Source: CAG-390 sp051867815
GTDB taxonomy: Bacteria; Bacillota; Clostridia; Oscillospirales; CAG-272
DNA length: 44,019 nucleotides
Direction: 5' to 3'
NCBI GenBank assembly: GCA_051867815.1
Contig: JBJDZD010000080.1
Span: 1-44,019 of the forward strand
A program made the position numbers and the translations under genes. Shown one piece after another: positions 8,213-16,749 of the stretch. How positions within the stretch are numbered: the stretch's first letter is position 1; the number at the start of each line of letters is the position of its first letter. A model generated the notes under the pieces. That model searched no databases. It saw only the letters and a list, made by a program, of their open reading frames with translations, and was not told where the DNA came from.

Positions 8213-8728
8213 ATGAATATGATAGTAGCAGCCGATCGCCGCTGGGCGATCGGAAAGGGCGGAGATCTGATTTACAGCATCCCCGAGGATATGAAATTCT
8301 TCCGCCGCATGACGCAGGGCAAGGTCTTGGTCATGGGCAGAAAAACGCTTGAATCCTTCCCGGGCGGCAAGCCCCTTCCGAAGAGGGTCAATATCGTGCT
8401 TTCGTCTGATCACGATTATGCGCCGGAGGGTGTTGTTGCCGTTCACGGTCTCGGCGAGCTTTTTGCCGAAATTGAAAAGTACCCCGAGGATGACGTCATG
8501 CTCATCGGAGGCGGCAGGCTTTATACCGAGCTTGCACCGTTTTGCCGCCGCGCGTATATCACGCTTATTGATTCCGAGACTGAGGGAGCGGATACCTTCA
8601 TCCCGAATTTCGACGAGCTTGAGGGCTGGCGACTTGATGAGGTCTCCGAGACGGTCGAAACCGGCGGATACAATATTAGATTTGCGACTTACGTAAATGA
8701 AAGGACGAAAATATGGAGCTTGAACTGA
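8213..8728 (+). CDS. folA: Dihydrofolate reductase
   Basis: Reduces dihydrofolate to tetrahydrofolate with NADPH; 171 residues. Family landmarks: MIVAADRRWAIGKGGDLIY (substrate/Met20 loop region), GKVLVMGRKTLESFPGGKPLP (NADPH-binding), and VMLIGGGRLYTEL (the GG cis-peptide and following helix). The start is the ATG with GGTGA 4-5 nt upstream; a TTG 18 nt earlier is in frame but lacks a binding site and overlaps the thyA stop. It overlaps the next gene by 16 nt, which indicates coupled translation with the peptidase gene. Confidence 0.94.
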   Translation: MNMIVAADRRWAIGKGGDLIYSIPEDMKFFRRMTQGKVLVMGRKTLESFPGGKPLPKRVNIVLSSDHDYAPEGVVAVHGLGELFAEIEKYPEDDVMLIGGGRLYTELAPFCRRAYITLIDSETEGADTFIPNFDELEGWRLDEVSETVETGGYNIRFATYVNERTKIWSLN

Positions 8729-9942
8729 TAAATAAGATACTTGCGGACACCGCGTACGTGCGCATGGGCGGCAGACCGGAGGAGAGAAAAACGGCTGAAT
8801 ACCTTATTTCCGTGTGCAACGAGTTCACCGGCGGCGCGTATATCGAGAAATTCCCCGTTGATATGGGCGATATAAAGAAGGCGAGCCTTACCGCGGACGG
8901 CAGGGAGATACCCTGCAAGGGCTATATGTGCTGCGGAAGCGGTTCGGTTGAGGGCGAGCTTTACTATCTGCGCGCAACCGACAGCTATTCGCTCTCGCTT
9001 TGCCGCGGCAAGATAGTCATGATAGATACATATCTCGGTTATTGGCGTTACCGCGACCTCATGGACAACGGCGCGATTGGTTTTATCACCTTCGACGGAA
9101 ACGTCAACTATGCCGACCGCGATATCGACAGCCGCGAGCTTCGCTCCTTCGTTCATAGGGGCGATAAGATGCTCGGCGTCAATATCAACGCCAAGGATGC
9201 CGTTAAGCTGATCGAGGACGGCGTTAAAACCGTCAAAATTGAGGTCGAGCAGGAGGAATACGTCGGAAATTCGCAGAACGTAGTTCTTGAAATGAAGGGC
9301 GAGAGGGAAGAATACATCGTTTTCACCGCACACTACGATTCCACCTCGCTTTCAACGGGTGCTTTTGACAATATGTCGGGTTGCCTCGGACTTTTGCACA
9401 TGATCGAGTATTTCTCGAAGAATCCCCATTCTTATTCCTTGCGCTTCGTGTTCTGCGGAAGCGAGGAGCGGGGACTTCTCGGCTCCAAGGCGTACTGCGA
9501 AACGCACGGCGAGGAGCTTGACGGCTGTGTGCTTTGCATCAACCTTGACATGATAGGCAGTATCATGGGAAAATTCATTTGTTGCTGTACGGCGGAAAAT
9601 CAGCTTGTTAATTATCTCGCTTACATGGGTCTTGAGCTTGGCTTCCCGGTGAGTGCTTACCAGGGCGTTTATTCAAGCGATTCCACGCCCTTCTCCGATA
9701 AGGGCGTTCCCTCCGTTTCCTTCGCGCGCCACACGCCCCCGAACACGGCAACCATTCACAACAGCTACGACACCAAGGCGCTCCTCACAGCTGAGCAGAT
9801 AGAGAGCGACAGCACCTTTATTACCGCGTTTGCCGCAAGAATGGCAAATGCCGTTGCTTGCCCCGTTGCGCGCAAGATCCCCGACAACATGAAGCAGAAG
9901 CTCGATGAGTACCTGCTTCGCAAAAAGCCCGAACAGAAATAA
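8713..9942 (+). CDS. M28 family zinc metallopeptidase (aminopeptidase-like)
   Basis: A 409-residue M28 peptidase with the five zinc-ligand positions in family order: H207 (TAHYDS), D219 (GAFDNMSG), E251/E252 (GSEERGLLGS), D279 (INLDMIG) and H349 (TIHNSYD). E251 is the probable general base. An insert at about residues 50-185 resembles a PA-type domain, common in M28 enzymes. No signal peptide is visible, so it is probably intracellular, a peptide- or dipeptide-trimming enzyme. AAGGA lies 7 nt before the ATG, which is inside folA. The next gene starts 30 nt later. Substrate unknown. Confidence 0.9.
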   Translation: MELELINKILADTAYVRMGGRPEERKTAEYLISVCNEFTGGAYIEKFPVDMGDIKKASLTADGREIPCKGYMCCGSGSVEGELYYLRATDSYSLSLCRGKIVMIDTYLGYWRYRDLMDNGAIGFITFDGNVNYADRDIDSRELRSFVHRGDKMLGVNINAKDAVKLIEDGVKTVKIEVEQEEYVGNSQNVVLEMKGEREEYIVFTAHYDSTSLSTGAFDNMSGCLGLLHMIEYFSKNPHSYSLRFVFCGSEERGLLGSKAYCETHGEELDGCVLCINLDMIGSIMGKFICCCTAENQLVNYLAYMGLELGFPVSAYQGVYSSDSTPFSDKGVPSVSFARHTPPNTATIHNSYDTKALLTAEQIESDSTFITAFAARMANAVACPVARKIPDNMKQKLDEYLLRKKPEQK

Positions 9943-9972
9943 CCAAAAAATATATATGAAAGGATCATCGTC

Positions 9973-12759
9973 ATGAAAAAGCGCATCCTAAGCATCATTT
10001 TGGCACTTACGTTCATTTTCTGTCTGATTCCGGCAAGCGTTTTCTCCGCATTTGCAGAGCCTTCCGTGCTTGAGGTAACCTGGAGCACCGGTGGCGTCGG
10101 CAACGCGACGAACAGCACGAAGAATCAGTACAGCACCTCATTCACCGAGTACCGCACCACCGACGTCGTGGTCATTCCAACGGCAGGCACCAAGGTGTCC
10201 TACACGGTCAAGTACAAGGCAGGCATCAGCCACACCATGTACGCGATCTCCGAGTGGAAGCAGTCCGGCTCCAATTGGGTACTTGACCTTGCCGGCGCGA
10301 ACATCAACGGTACCTTCCTCATGGGCAAGAGCATCGGTCAGACAATATCAGGTGACAGCATAACCTACGAGTTCATTACCGATCGCGACAATCAGGCCAT
10401 TCGCCTGTCCTACCGTTGTGACGTCTCGCAGAGCGACCCTGTGGTCTACGTAGAGCCGACGACGGAGAAATCCACGCGCGAGCAGCTCGACGCACGCGAC
10501 TTCAGCGCCACGTTCGAGGCGGACGGTACCGTAAAGGGTATTCAGTGGTTCTGCGGCTACGCAAGCTCCGCATCGAACACCAACGGCTCCGCAAAGGAAG
10601 TCAGATACGCATCGGCGGCTTATGCGGTCTCCGGCCTCATCCGCGTGCCCAAAGCGGGAACGAAGATCACGTACACGGAGGCAGGCGGCGTCAATACCGC
10701 TTACAATGCCTTCACGCGTTACACGCTCGTTGACGGCAGATACGTTTACGACGTCGGCTTCGATGCAAACAATTCCGCAGTCAAGAACGGCGACACCTTT
10801 ACGTATATTACCGCAAGCGACAACGAGGTCATTAGACTTTGCGTCAAGGCCGACTTGAATTATTCGGATATTGCCGTCAATGCGCCCGTTACCGTAAAGT
10901 GGAGCGCAACCAACGAGCCGCCCACGGCTTCCGTCGAGCTTAAGACCGAATGGCCGGATCCGGAGCTGCTCAGCATGCTCACGGGTGCGCCCCTGATAGC
11001 GACCAAGGAGGTCGAGGGACTTCTCTGGCACGACGGCTACGTCGGCTCGCAGTATCACGATTCAAAGGCATTCCAGATCACATCGCCCACCAATCTCGTT
11101 TACGATTATTCCGACGTGTTCACCGTCCCCAAGGCAGGAACCACGGTTTATTTCTTCGACCAGACCTTTACGGACCACGACGGCAGCAAATACGCCTCCA
11201 CAAGCGCTATGACCGTTTCCCATTGGAAGCAGGAAAACGGCGAGTGGGTATTTGATATGTCAAAGGAATACCTCAACGGCTGTGACGTTTACAACGTTCT
11301 CATGACCGAGGATTACAGGCTTTATTCCTATACCACCACGGAAGACAATGAAAATCTTCGCCTGTGCATGCGCTATGCTCCCATGTATTCGGGCGAGGAG
11401 GAGGTCATTCCGCCCGTATATCTCGTTGAGCCGACCGATTTTGCGCTCGTAAGCACTACGGATGCGCTCACCGATGCATCCTACACCGACCCCTCCGGCG
11501 CAAAGGTAAGCTACAAGATCTATCTCCCCGTGGGCTACGATGCAACTAAGCAGTATACCCTCGTGTTCGATAATTCCGCCGACGGAGCGGTAGGAAACGC
11601 GCTCGTCGCAAAGCATTACAACGGCATCGTCGTTACTTACACCGGCGAGCTTGATATCTCCCTGCGCTTGCTTGACGAGGTTTGCAAGCACTATCCCGTC
11701 AAGATTTCCGACCTCATGCTCGTCGGCGGCGATGAGCTTGCGGCTCACGCGGTCAAATTCGAGTGCATCAGGCTCGTAAACTCCATGCTCGTGACCTCGG
11801 ATAAGCTTCCTTCGGCAGATTACGCCGAATTCAAGAAGCTTTCCTCATTCGCATCCGCAGAGGAAGCCGGCAAATGGCTGGTCGGCGAGACCGAGGACTA
11901 TTACGACGTTCTTGAGGGCATCAAGATGTACGCTCTCGGAGACAGCTATTTCGGCGGTTCTCAGCTCGGTCAACACCAGACGTGGGTCAACCTCCTCGGC
12001 TACAAGTACGGCATGACCTTCCATAACTACGGCATCGGCGGCAATACCGTTGCCACCGCAAGAGGTCAAGGCTCAAATCAGCCCCCCATGCACACCCGCT
12101 ACGACCAGATGCCCACCGACGGAGACATCTACTTCGTTGAGGGCGGACGAAACGACCGTCATTACAACGTTCCCTTCGGAACCAATACAAGCACGAGCAA
12201 AAACACCTTCAAGGGCGCACTTAACATTATCATCAAGGGCATCCGCGAGAAGAATCCCGATGCTCTTATCGTTCTCGTAACTCCTTGGAGCTATGCACAG
12301 GAGACCGGTTATCTCGGCACCAACAACGACTACGCCGACGCCATGAAGGAGCTTGCAGAATATTACAACGATCCCCATGTGGTCTGTCTCTACGCGGCCG
12401 ATACCGAGTTCTCCGGCGTTGACATGGGCGACGTCAACTTCCGCAAGGAGTATTCTCAAAGCTCCACCGACGTCAGCCACCTCAATGCAAACGGCATGTA
12501 TATGGTCGCTCCCCGCTTTGAAAAATGGCTCGCAGAGACCTACGCCGAGTTCAAGGGCGTAACTCTTACGAACTCTGCGGACTCCGAGCAGTTCCTCACC
12601 GTCGAGACCGAGGAAACGACCGGCTCCGACGTTACGACGCAGATCCCCGACACAGACACCGAACCGACCGCGCCGGACGGTTGCGGCAGCGTTATTGCCC
12701 CGGCGGCAATGATACTCACCGTTGCATGCGCAGCGTTCGTGTTCAAGAAGAAAGACTGA
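9973..12759 (+). CDS. Secreted, cell-surface SGNH/GDSL hydrolase with three N-terminal repeat domains
   Basis: A 928-residue exported protein. A signal peptide covers about residues 1-28 (MKKRILSIILALTFIFCLIP...). Three homologous ~130-residue units follow (about 33-159, 185-311, 346-490), each with a (V/I)P-x-AGT strand, a W/Y-rich 'EWKQ...NWVLDL / HWKQENGEWVFDM' strand and a 'DN-x-x-(I/L)RL' strand; I do not recognise this domain, but carbohydrate binding would fit. Residues ~500-650 resemble a worn alpha/beta-hydrolase start (KIYLPVGYDATKQYTLVF). The SGNH domain (650-860) has all four blocks: S658 (GDSY), G689 (YGIGGNT), N727 (EGGRND), D833-x2-H836 (DVSH). A Thr-rich linker, GCGS, a hydrophobic helix and KKKD end the protein, suggesting envelope anchoring. 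Likely a polysaccharide deacetylase/esterase. AAAGGA precedes the ATG. Confidence 0.85.
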   Translation: MKKRILSIILALTFIFCLIPASVFSAFAEPSVLEVTWSTGGVGNATNSTKNQYSTSFTEYRTTDVVVIPTAGTKVSYTVKYKAGISHTMYAISEWKQSGSNWVLDLAGANINGTFLMGKSIGQTISGDSITYEFITDRDNQAIRLSYRCDVSQSDPVVYVEPTTEKSTREQLDARDFSATFEADGTVKGIQWFCGYASSASNTNGSAKEVRYASAAYAVSGLIRVPKAGTKITYTEAGGVNTAYNAFTRYTLVDGRYVYDVGFDANNSAVKNGDTFTYITASDNEVIRLCVKADLNYSDIAVNAPVTVKWSATNEPPTASVELKTEWPDPELLSMLTGAPLIATKEVEGLLWHDGYVGSQYHDSKAFQITSPTNLVYDYSDVFTVPKAGTTVYFFDQTFTDHDGSKYASTSAMTVSHWKQENGEWVFDMSKEYLNGCDVYNVLMTEDYRLYSYTTTEDNENLRLCMRYAPMYSGEEEVIPPVYLVEPTDFALVSTTDALTDASYTDPSGAKVSYKIYLPVGYDATKQYTLVFDNSADGAVGNALVAKHYNGIVVTYTGELDISLRLLDEVCKHYPVKISDLMLVGGDELAAHAVKFECIRLVNSMLVTSDKLPSADYAEFKKLSSFASAEEAGKWLVGETEDYYDVLEGIKMYALGDSYFGGSQLGQHQTWVNLLGYKYGMTFHNYGIGGNTVATARGQGSNQPPMHTRYDQMPTDGDIYFVEGGRNDRHYNVPFGTNTSTSKNTFKGALNIIIKGIREKNPDALIVLVTPWSYAQETGYLGTNNDYADAMKELAEYYNDPHVVCLYAADTEFSGVDMGDVNFRKEYSQSSTDVSHLNANGMYMVAPRFEKWLAETYAEFKGVTLTNSADSEQFLTVETEETTGSDVTTQIPDTDTEPTAPDGCGSVIAPAAMILTVACAAFVFKKKD

Positions 12760-12776
12760 ATCATATAACGAAAATG

Positions 12777-12806
12777 ACCGCCCGAGCAATCGCTCGGGCG
12801 GTTTTG
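12777..12806. terminator. Bidirectional terminator between convergent surface-protein genes
   Basis: An 11-bp perfect stem, ACCGCCCGAGC (12777-12787) with GCTCGGGCGGT (12792-12802), tetraloop AATC, TTTT on the + side and AAAAT before it on the other side. It separates the SGNH hydrolase and the PHP lipoprotein. Confidence 0.85.
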
Positions 12807-12822
12807 TGCCTCTTTATGATTA

Positions 12823-15429
12823 TTAGCCGATAAGCTCGGGCATTTGTCCGTCCGCGAGCTTGCCGGGGGTGGGAGATTTACGGCCGGTTGGGTTTTTTGC
12901 GGTGAAGGTATAATCCGTGGGGTAATCAAAGATCAGAGCTTTATTGGGAGTTACATCATTATTCTCGCCCCAGTTGTACCAGCAGCGCCCAACAACCGTA
13001 GTGCCTCTTAAGATCTCGAGCTGGACGGGATTGACATGCGGAATGTTCCTTCCGACAACGCGGATAATGCTCTCGCCCTCAACAAGCGAGGTGGAATAGT
13101 TCTTGTTGAAGTCCGCTACCGTGAGCTTGCTGCTCTCGGAAACGACCCAAACTACCATGGTGGAGTGCGGGGCTATCTTACCCTTCAGCTTCCAGGTGTT
13201 GGCGACGAGGTCGTCTGCCTTTGCGCCCGCCTTGGTGTAGTAGCGGATGGAGTACGTGCTGAGATCGATATATTCGTCGCTGTTGTTGTATAGCTCGATG
13301 AATTCATATGCGTCGGCTCCGCCCATCACCGTAAATGGAAGGATCTCGCTGAAATAGATGTTTGAGATCTCAAGGTATCTGACGGCACTGTAATTTTTTT
13401 CGCCCTGCTTTGCGCTGACGGTGACGTAGATCGCCGGCTTTTGATAATTGTACGCTGTATCGATATATACCGTCTTTGTTTCGCCCGGCTTCAGTTCGCC
13501 GATCGTGAGAATCTTATCCGGATTGACGCTTTCTTCGTCGAAGCCCGACCGCGTTGATGCGTAGAGCTTGAGGACTGCATTCGTCATTGGCTCGTTGCTG
13601 TTGTTGGTGACGTCGACGGAAATGCGATAGTCCTCGGAGCCTGCGTTGTTGATCAAAAGGGACTGCGTAAGCTCTCCGACGGTCAGCTGTTCGCGTTCCT
13701 CGATCCAGATGGGAGCGGTAACGCACCATGTGCTTCCGTCGATGGACTCGACTTTTATGTAGTAGTAATCGTATAAAGGATCGATTTCAAATTGCCATGA
13801 GAGTTCCTTTGAGAACTTTGCATTCTTCGTTGCAACGACGATGTTGTCCTCGGCTACCAAATATACCCTTCCGATACCGACTGACTTTTCCGTTGAGAGT
13901 TGGACACTGACCTTGAGCTTGTCGGGATTCTGAAGGCGCGAACCCATCCATTCGTCGTTGATCTTGTAGTAGATCTTCAGCGACTTATCCGTGGTAGTGT
14001 AGGTGCGGTTCTTTTGGAAGGCTTCAATGATATTTTGCCTTGTGAGCGAGGGGGCGAGGGCGTAGCCGCAGTATTCGTACGCATTACCCCAGTTTGCCTC
14101 GTGGTTGTCCTCGTTGTATACGGGAGAAACATGCCAGCCCTTGGTCAGCGCAAGCGCATATTCGGTGTCGTAGCCCTTGCCCTTTATTTCCGCAAGGTTG
14201 ACGACTCTGTCAAACGTTTTGGAATATAGGCCGAGTTCCAGGAAATTGCCCCATTTGTAGCCGGGATGATTGAACATGACCACGGCATTCGGGTCGGCCG
14301 CCATCAGAGTGTAGTATTCCTCAAGGGGAAGCGTTCTCGACGAGAGCGAACCGCGGTTGATTGTGTTAAGGTGACCGTAGTAGCCGGTGCCGATATTATA
14401 CGTTTGCTCGTAGCCGTAAAGCGCGGCAAACGTGCCGGGGTCGTTGAAGCTGTCCGCATTGGGCAGGTGCTTGTTTTGGAAGACCTCGTTCTTGAAGGAG
14501 TCTGAGTGGTCGGTGACGGCAAAGAAATCGAGCTTTGCCACGTCACGGGCGTATTTGTAAGCATCCTCGACGCTCAGCTTACCATCCGAATCCGACGTGT
14601 GCGCGTGAACCTCACCACAGTAAAGATTCATTTCCGAAGCGTCACCACAGGAGAAGGAGGTCTCGATGGCCTCAACGTTGCCGTCTTTATCCGCAAGAGT
14701 GAGGAAAACGGAATAGTCGCCCGGCTCAAAGGTGATGCCGCTGAGGGTAAGGCTTCCATCGCTCCGGATTGCCTTGTCGGTAAGGTCAACTCCGTTGATG
14801 ACCAGCTCACAGCCGTCGCCGGCAACCTTGGAGCCGTCGAAATTGAAGATAAGCTCGGGTGTGTAGACGTCCTCGTAATAATAGAGGTTCTCGGGCGAAT
14901 GAGAGATAAGCTCCGGGCCTGCGCCGGAAGAGAAGGAGAGTGCTTCGGGGATGAAGAAGAAGCCGTTCTTGACGGCGGTTGCCTTGAGATACGCAAGAGC
15001 CTCGGAGATGTTCTCCATACGCTGACCCTTAATCGTGAGCGTGTTCTGCTCAAGCGTCAGCGAGTATTCGCAATCCATATTGATATCGGGCGGAGCAATA
15101 TGAATGAAATAATCCGTATCGGCCTGCGCATTGTCGAAGCACGCGCCGACACTTGCGCCGGGAACGACGGAATTAACGTATTCCGCAAGTGCTTCAGCCA
15201 TGCCGAGAAGACCCGCAAAGCCGTCCGGGCAGGTAACGGTGACTTTTGTTCCGTAGTCCCCGCCTGCAAGGATGATACCTTCCGGTATCTCGACCACCAC
15301 CTCCTGAGTGGTTTCGGGTGTGAGCGTGGTGATGTCGGTCGTAGTCTCGGGAGTGACGGTCGGCGTGCACGCCGCGACGGTCAAAAGCGCGAGAAAGAGC
15401 GAGACGATGGAAATCAATCGTTTTTTCAT
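12823..15429 (-). CDS. Lipoprotein with CehA/McbA-type PHP metallohydrolase and lamin-tail domains
   Basis: An 868-residue exported lipoprotein. The start MKKRLISIVSL has GAGGTG 7 nt upstream; a lipobox (VAAC) and a Thr/Pro-rich linker follow. The central PHP domain opens with H275-A-H277 (GEVHAHTSDSDG), then VTDHSDSF, VMFNHPGY and a late ALTKGWHVSPVYNEDNHE segment, so the metal-binding set appears complete; PHP enzymes hydrolyse phosphoesters. A CARDB-like beta region (about 590-690) and a lamin-tail domain (about 700-850, with YEFIELYNNSDEYIDL) follow. This architecture suggests a surface-tethered phosphoesterase, perhaps acting on nucleic acid or phosphorylated glycans; the substrate is inference. 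It has its own consensus promoter and faces the SGNH gene convergently. Confidence 0.83.
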   Translation of the reverse strand: MKKRLISIVSLFLALLTVAACTPTVTPETTTDITTLTPETTQEVVVEIPEGIILAGGDYGTKVTVTCPDGFAGLLGMAEALAEYVNSVVPGASVGACFDNAQADTDYFIHIAPPDINMDCEYSLTLEQNTLTIKGQRMENISEALAYLKATAVKNGFFFIPEALSFSSGAGPELISHSPENLYYYEDVYTPELIFNFDGSKVAGDGCELVINGVDLTDKAIRSDGSLTLSGITFEPGDYSVFLTLADKDGNVEAIETSFSCGDASEMNLYCGEVHAHTSDSDGKLSVEDAYKYARDVAKLDFFAVTDHSDSFKNEVFQNKHLPNADSFNDPGTFAALYGYEQTYNIGTGYYGHLNTINRGSLSSRTLPLEEYYTLMAADPNAVVMFNHPGYKWGNFLELGLYSKTFDRVVNLAEIKGKGYDTEYALALTKGWHVSPVYNEDNHEANWGNAYEYCGYALAPSLTRQNIIEAFQKNRTYTTTDKSLKIYYKINDEWMGSRLQNPDKLKVSVQLSTEKSVGIGRVYLVAEDNIVVATKNAKFSKELSWQFEIDPLYDYYYIKVESIDGSTWCVTAPIWIEEREQLTVGELTQSLLINNAGSEDYRISVDVTNNSNEPMTNAVLKLYASTRSGFDEESVNPDKILTIGELKPGETKTVYIDTAYNYQKPAIYVTVSAKQGEKNYSAVRYLEISNIYFSEILPFTVMGGADAYEFIELYNNSDEYIDLSTYSIRYYTKAGAKADDLVANTWKLKGKIAPHSTMVVWVVSESSKLTVADFNKNYSTSLVEGESIIRVVGRNIPHVNPVQLEILRGTTVVGRCWYNWGENNDVTPNKALIFDYPTDYTFTAKNPTGRKSPTPGKLADGQMPELIG

Positions 15430-15461
15430 TGCATTGCACCTCAATGATAGTTGTTAAGTTA

Positions 15462-15490
15462 ATTATAGCACCTTTTTTGTGATATGTCAA
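15462..15490 (-). promoter_or_regulatory. Sigma-A promoter of the PHP lipoprotein gene
   Basis: On the minus strand TTGACA (15490-15485), 17-bp spacer, TATAAT (15467-15462): a perfect consensus promoter. Its -35 starts 1 nt after the T-run of the gap terminator. Confidence 0.85.
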
Positions 15491-15528
15491 CAAAAAAATA
15501 ACGCTCAAGGAAAAATCCTTGAGCGTTA
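15491..15528 (-). terminator. Rho-independent terminator of gap
   Basis: A 12-bp perfect stem, TAACGCTCAAGG (15499-15510) with CCTTGAGCGTTA (15517-15528), then seven T residues on the minus strand. It lies just after the gap stop. Confidence 0.9.
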
Positions 15529-15546
15529 TATATAAACTCGGCAGAA

Positions 15547-16578
15547 TCAGTTAAGCTCTGCGAAGTACTTGATGGTGCGAACCATCTGGCTGGTGTAGGA
15601 GTTCTCGTTGTCGTACCAGGAAACGACCTGAACCTGGTAGGTGTCGTCGTCGATCTTTGCAACCATGGTCTGGGTAGCATCGAAGAGAGAACCGTAACGC
15701 ATACCGATAACATCGGAGGAAACAAGCTCTTCCTCGGTGTAACCGAAGGACTCGGTGGAAGCAGCCTTCATAGCGGCGTTGATGCCTTCCTTGGTGATGT
15801 TCTGTCCCTTAACAACTGCAACGAGGATGGTGGTGGAACCGGTGCAGGTGGGAACTCTCTGAGCGGAGCCGATGAGCTTGCCGTTCAGCTCGGGAATTAC
15901 GAGACCGATTGCCTTAGCAGCGCCGGTGGAGTTGGGAACGATGTTCTGTGCGCCTGCGCGAGCACGGCGGAGGTCACCCTTTCTCTGGGGACCGTCAAGG
16001 ATCATCTGGTCGCCGGTGTAAGCATGAACGGTGGTCATGATACCGGACTGGATGGGAGCGTAGTTGTTGAGAGCCTGAGCCATGGGAGCGAGGCAGTTGG
16101 TGGTGCAGGAAGCTGCGGAAATGATGGTGTCCTCAGCGGTAAGGTTCTTGTGGTTTACGTTGTAAACGATGGTGGGAAGATCGTTGCCTGCGGGAGCAGA
16201 GATAACTACCTTCTTTGCGCCTGCAGTCAGGTGTGCGGATGCCTTCTCCTTAGAGGTGTAGAAGCCGGTGCACTCAAGAACAACGTCGACACCGAGCTTG
16301 CCCCAAGGGCAGTCAGCTGCGTTCTTCTCAGCGTAGATGACGATCTCCTTGCCGTCAACGATGATGGAGTTATCGGTGTGCTCAACGGTGTGGGTGTTCT
16401 CACCGATCTTGCCGATGTAAGAACCCTGAGCGGTATCGTACTTGAGAAGGTGAGCGAGCATTGCGGGGCTGGTAAGGTCGTTGATTGCTACAACCTCATA
16501 ACCCTCTGCGCCGAACATCTGGCGGAAAGCGAGACGGCCAATGCGGCCGAAGCCGTTAATAGCGACTTTTACTGACAT
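15547..16578 (-). CDS. gap: Glyceraldehyde-3-phosphate dehydrogenase, type I
   Basis: NAD-dependent glycolytic enzyme oxidising glyceraldehyde 3-phosphate to 1,3-bisphosphoglycerate. 343 residues. The Rossmann motif INGFGRIGRLAFR is at the N-terminus; the catalytic cysteine is C158 in SAASCTTNCLAP; the catalytic histidine lies in TTVHAYTGDQ; and WYDNENSYTSQMV is the conserved C-terminal segment. Codon choice is visibly narrower than in neighbours (for example GAA/AAG/GTT/ATC bias), which fits a highly expressed gene. It is monocistronic with its own promoter and terminator. The TTCC upstream on this strand gives the binding site GGAGGAATTCC before the ATG. Confidence 0.98.
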   Translation of the reverse strand: MSVKVAINGFGRIGRLAFRQMFGAEGYEVVAINDLTSPAMLAHLLKYDTAQGSYIGKIGENTHTVEHTDNSIIVDGKEIVIYAEKNAADCPWGKLGVDVVLECTGFYTSKEKASAHLTAGAKKVVISAPAGNDLPTIVYNVNHKNLTAEDTIISAASCTTNCLAPMAQALNNYAPIQSGIMTTVHAYTGDQMILDGPQRKGDLRRARAGAQNIVPNSTGAAKAIGLVIPELNGKLIGSAQRVPTCTGSTTILVAVVKGQNITKEGINAAMKAASTESFGYTEEELVSSDVIGMRYGSLFDATQTMVAKIDDDTYQVQVVSWYDNENSYTSQMVRTIKYFAELN

Positions 16579-16653
16579 TTTTGGAATTCCTCCGTTTATA
16601 TAATTTTATTTTTTCTTTGGTTTTGTGGGGTGTTCCCGATTTTTGCCTTATAT

Positions 16654-16682
16654 ATTATACATTATTTCGGAATGATTTACAA
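16654..16682 (-). promoter_or_regulatory. Sigma-A promoter of gap
   Basis: On the minus strand TTGTAA (16682-16677), 17-bp spacer, TATAAT (16659-16654), giving a leader of about 70 nt to the gap start. Confidence 0.75.
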
Positions 16683-16749
16683 GAGCATTTTGCAAAAATT
16701 CTCAATTTCATAACAATTTCCAATATTTTGATGAAAAAGAGTATGGGAT

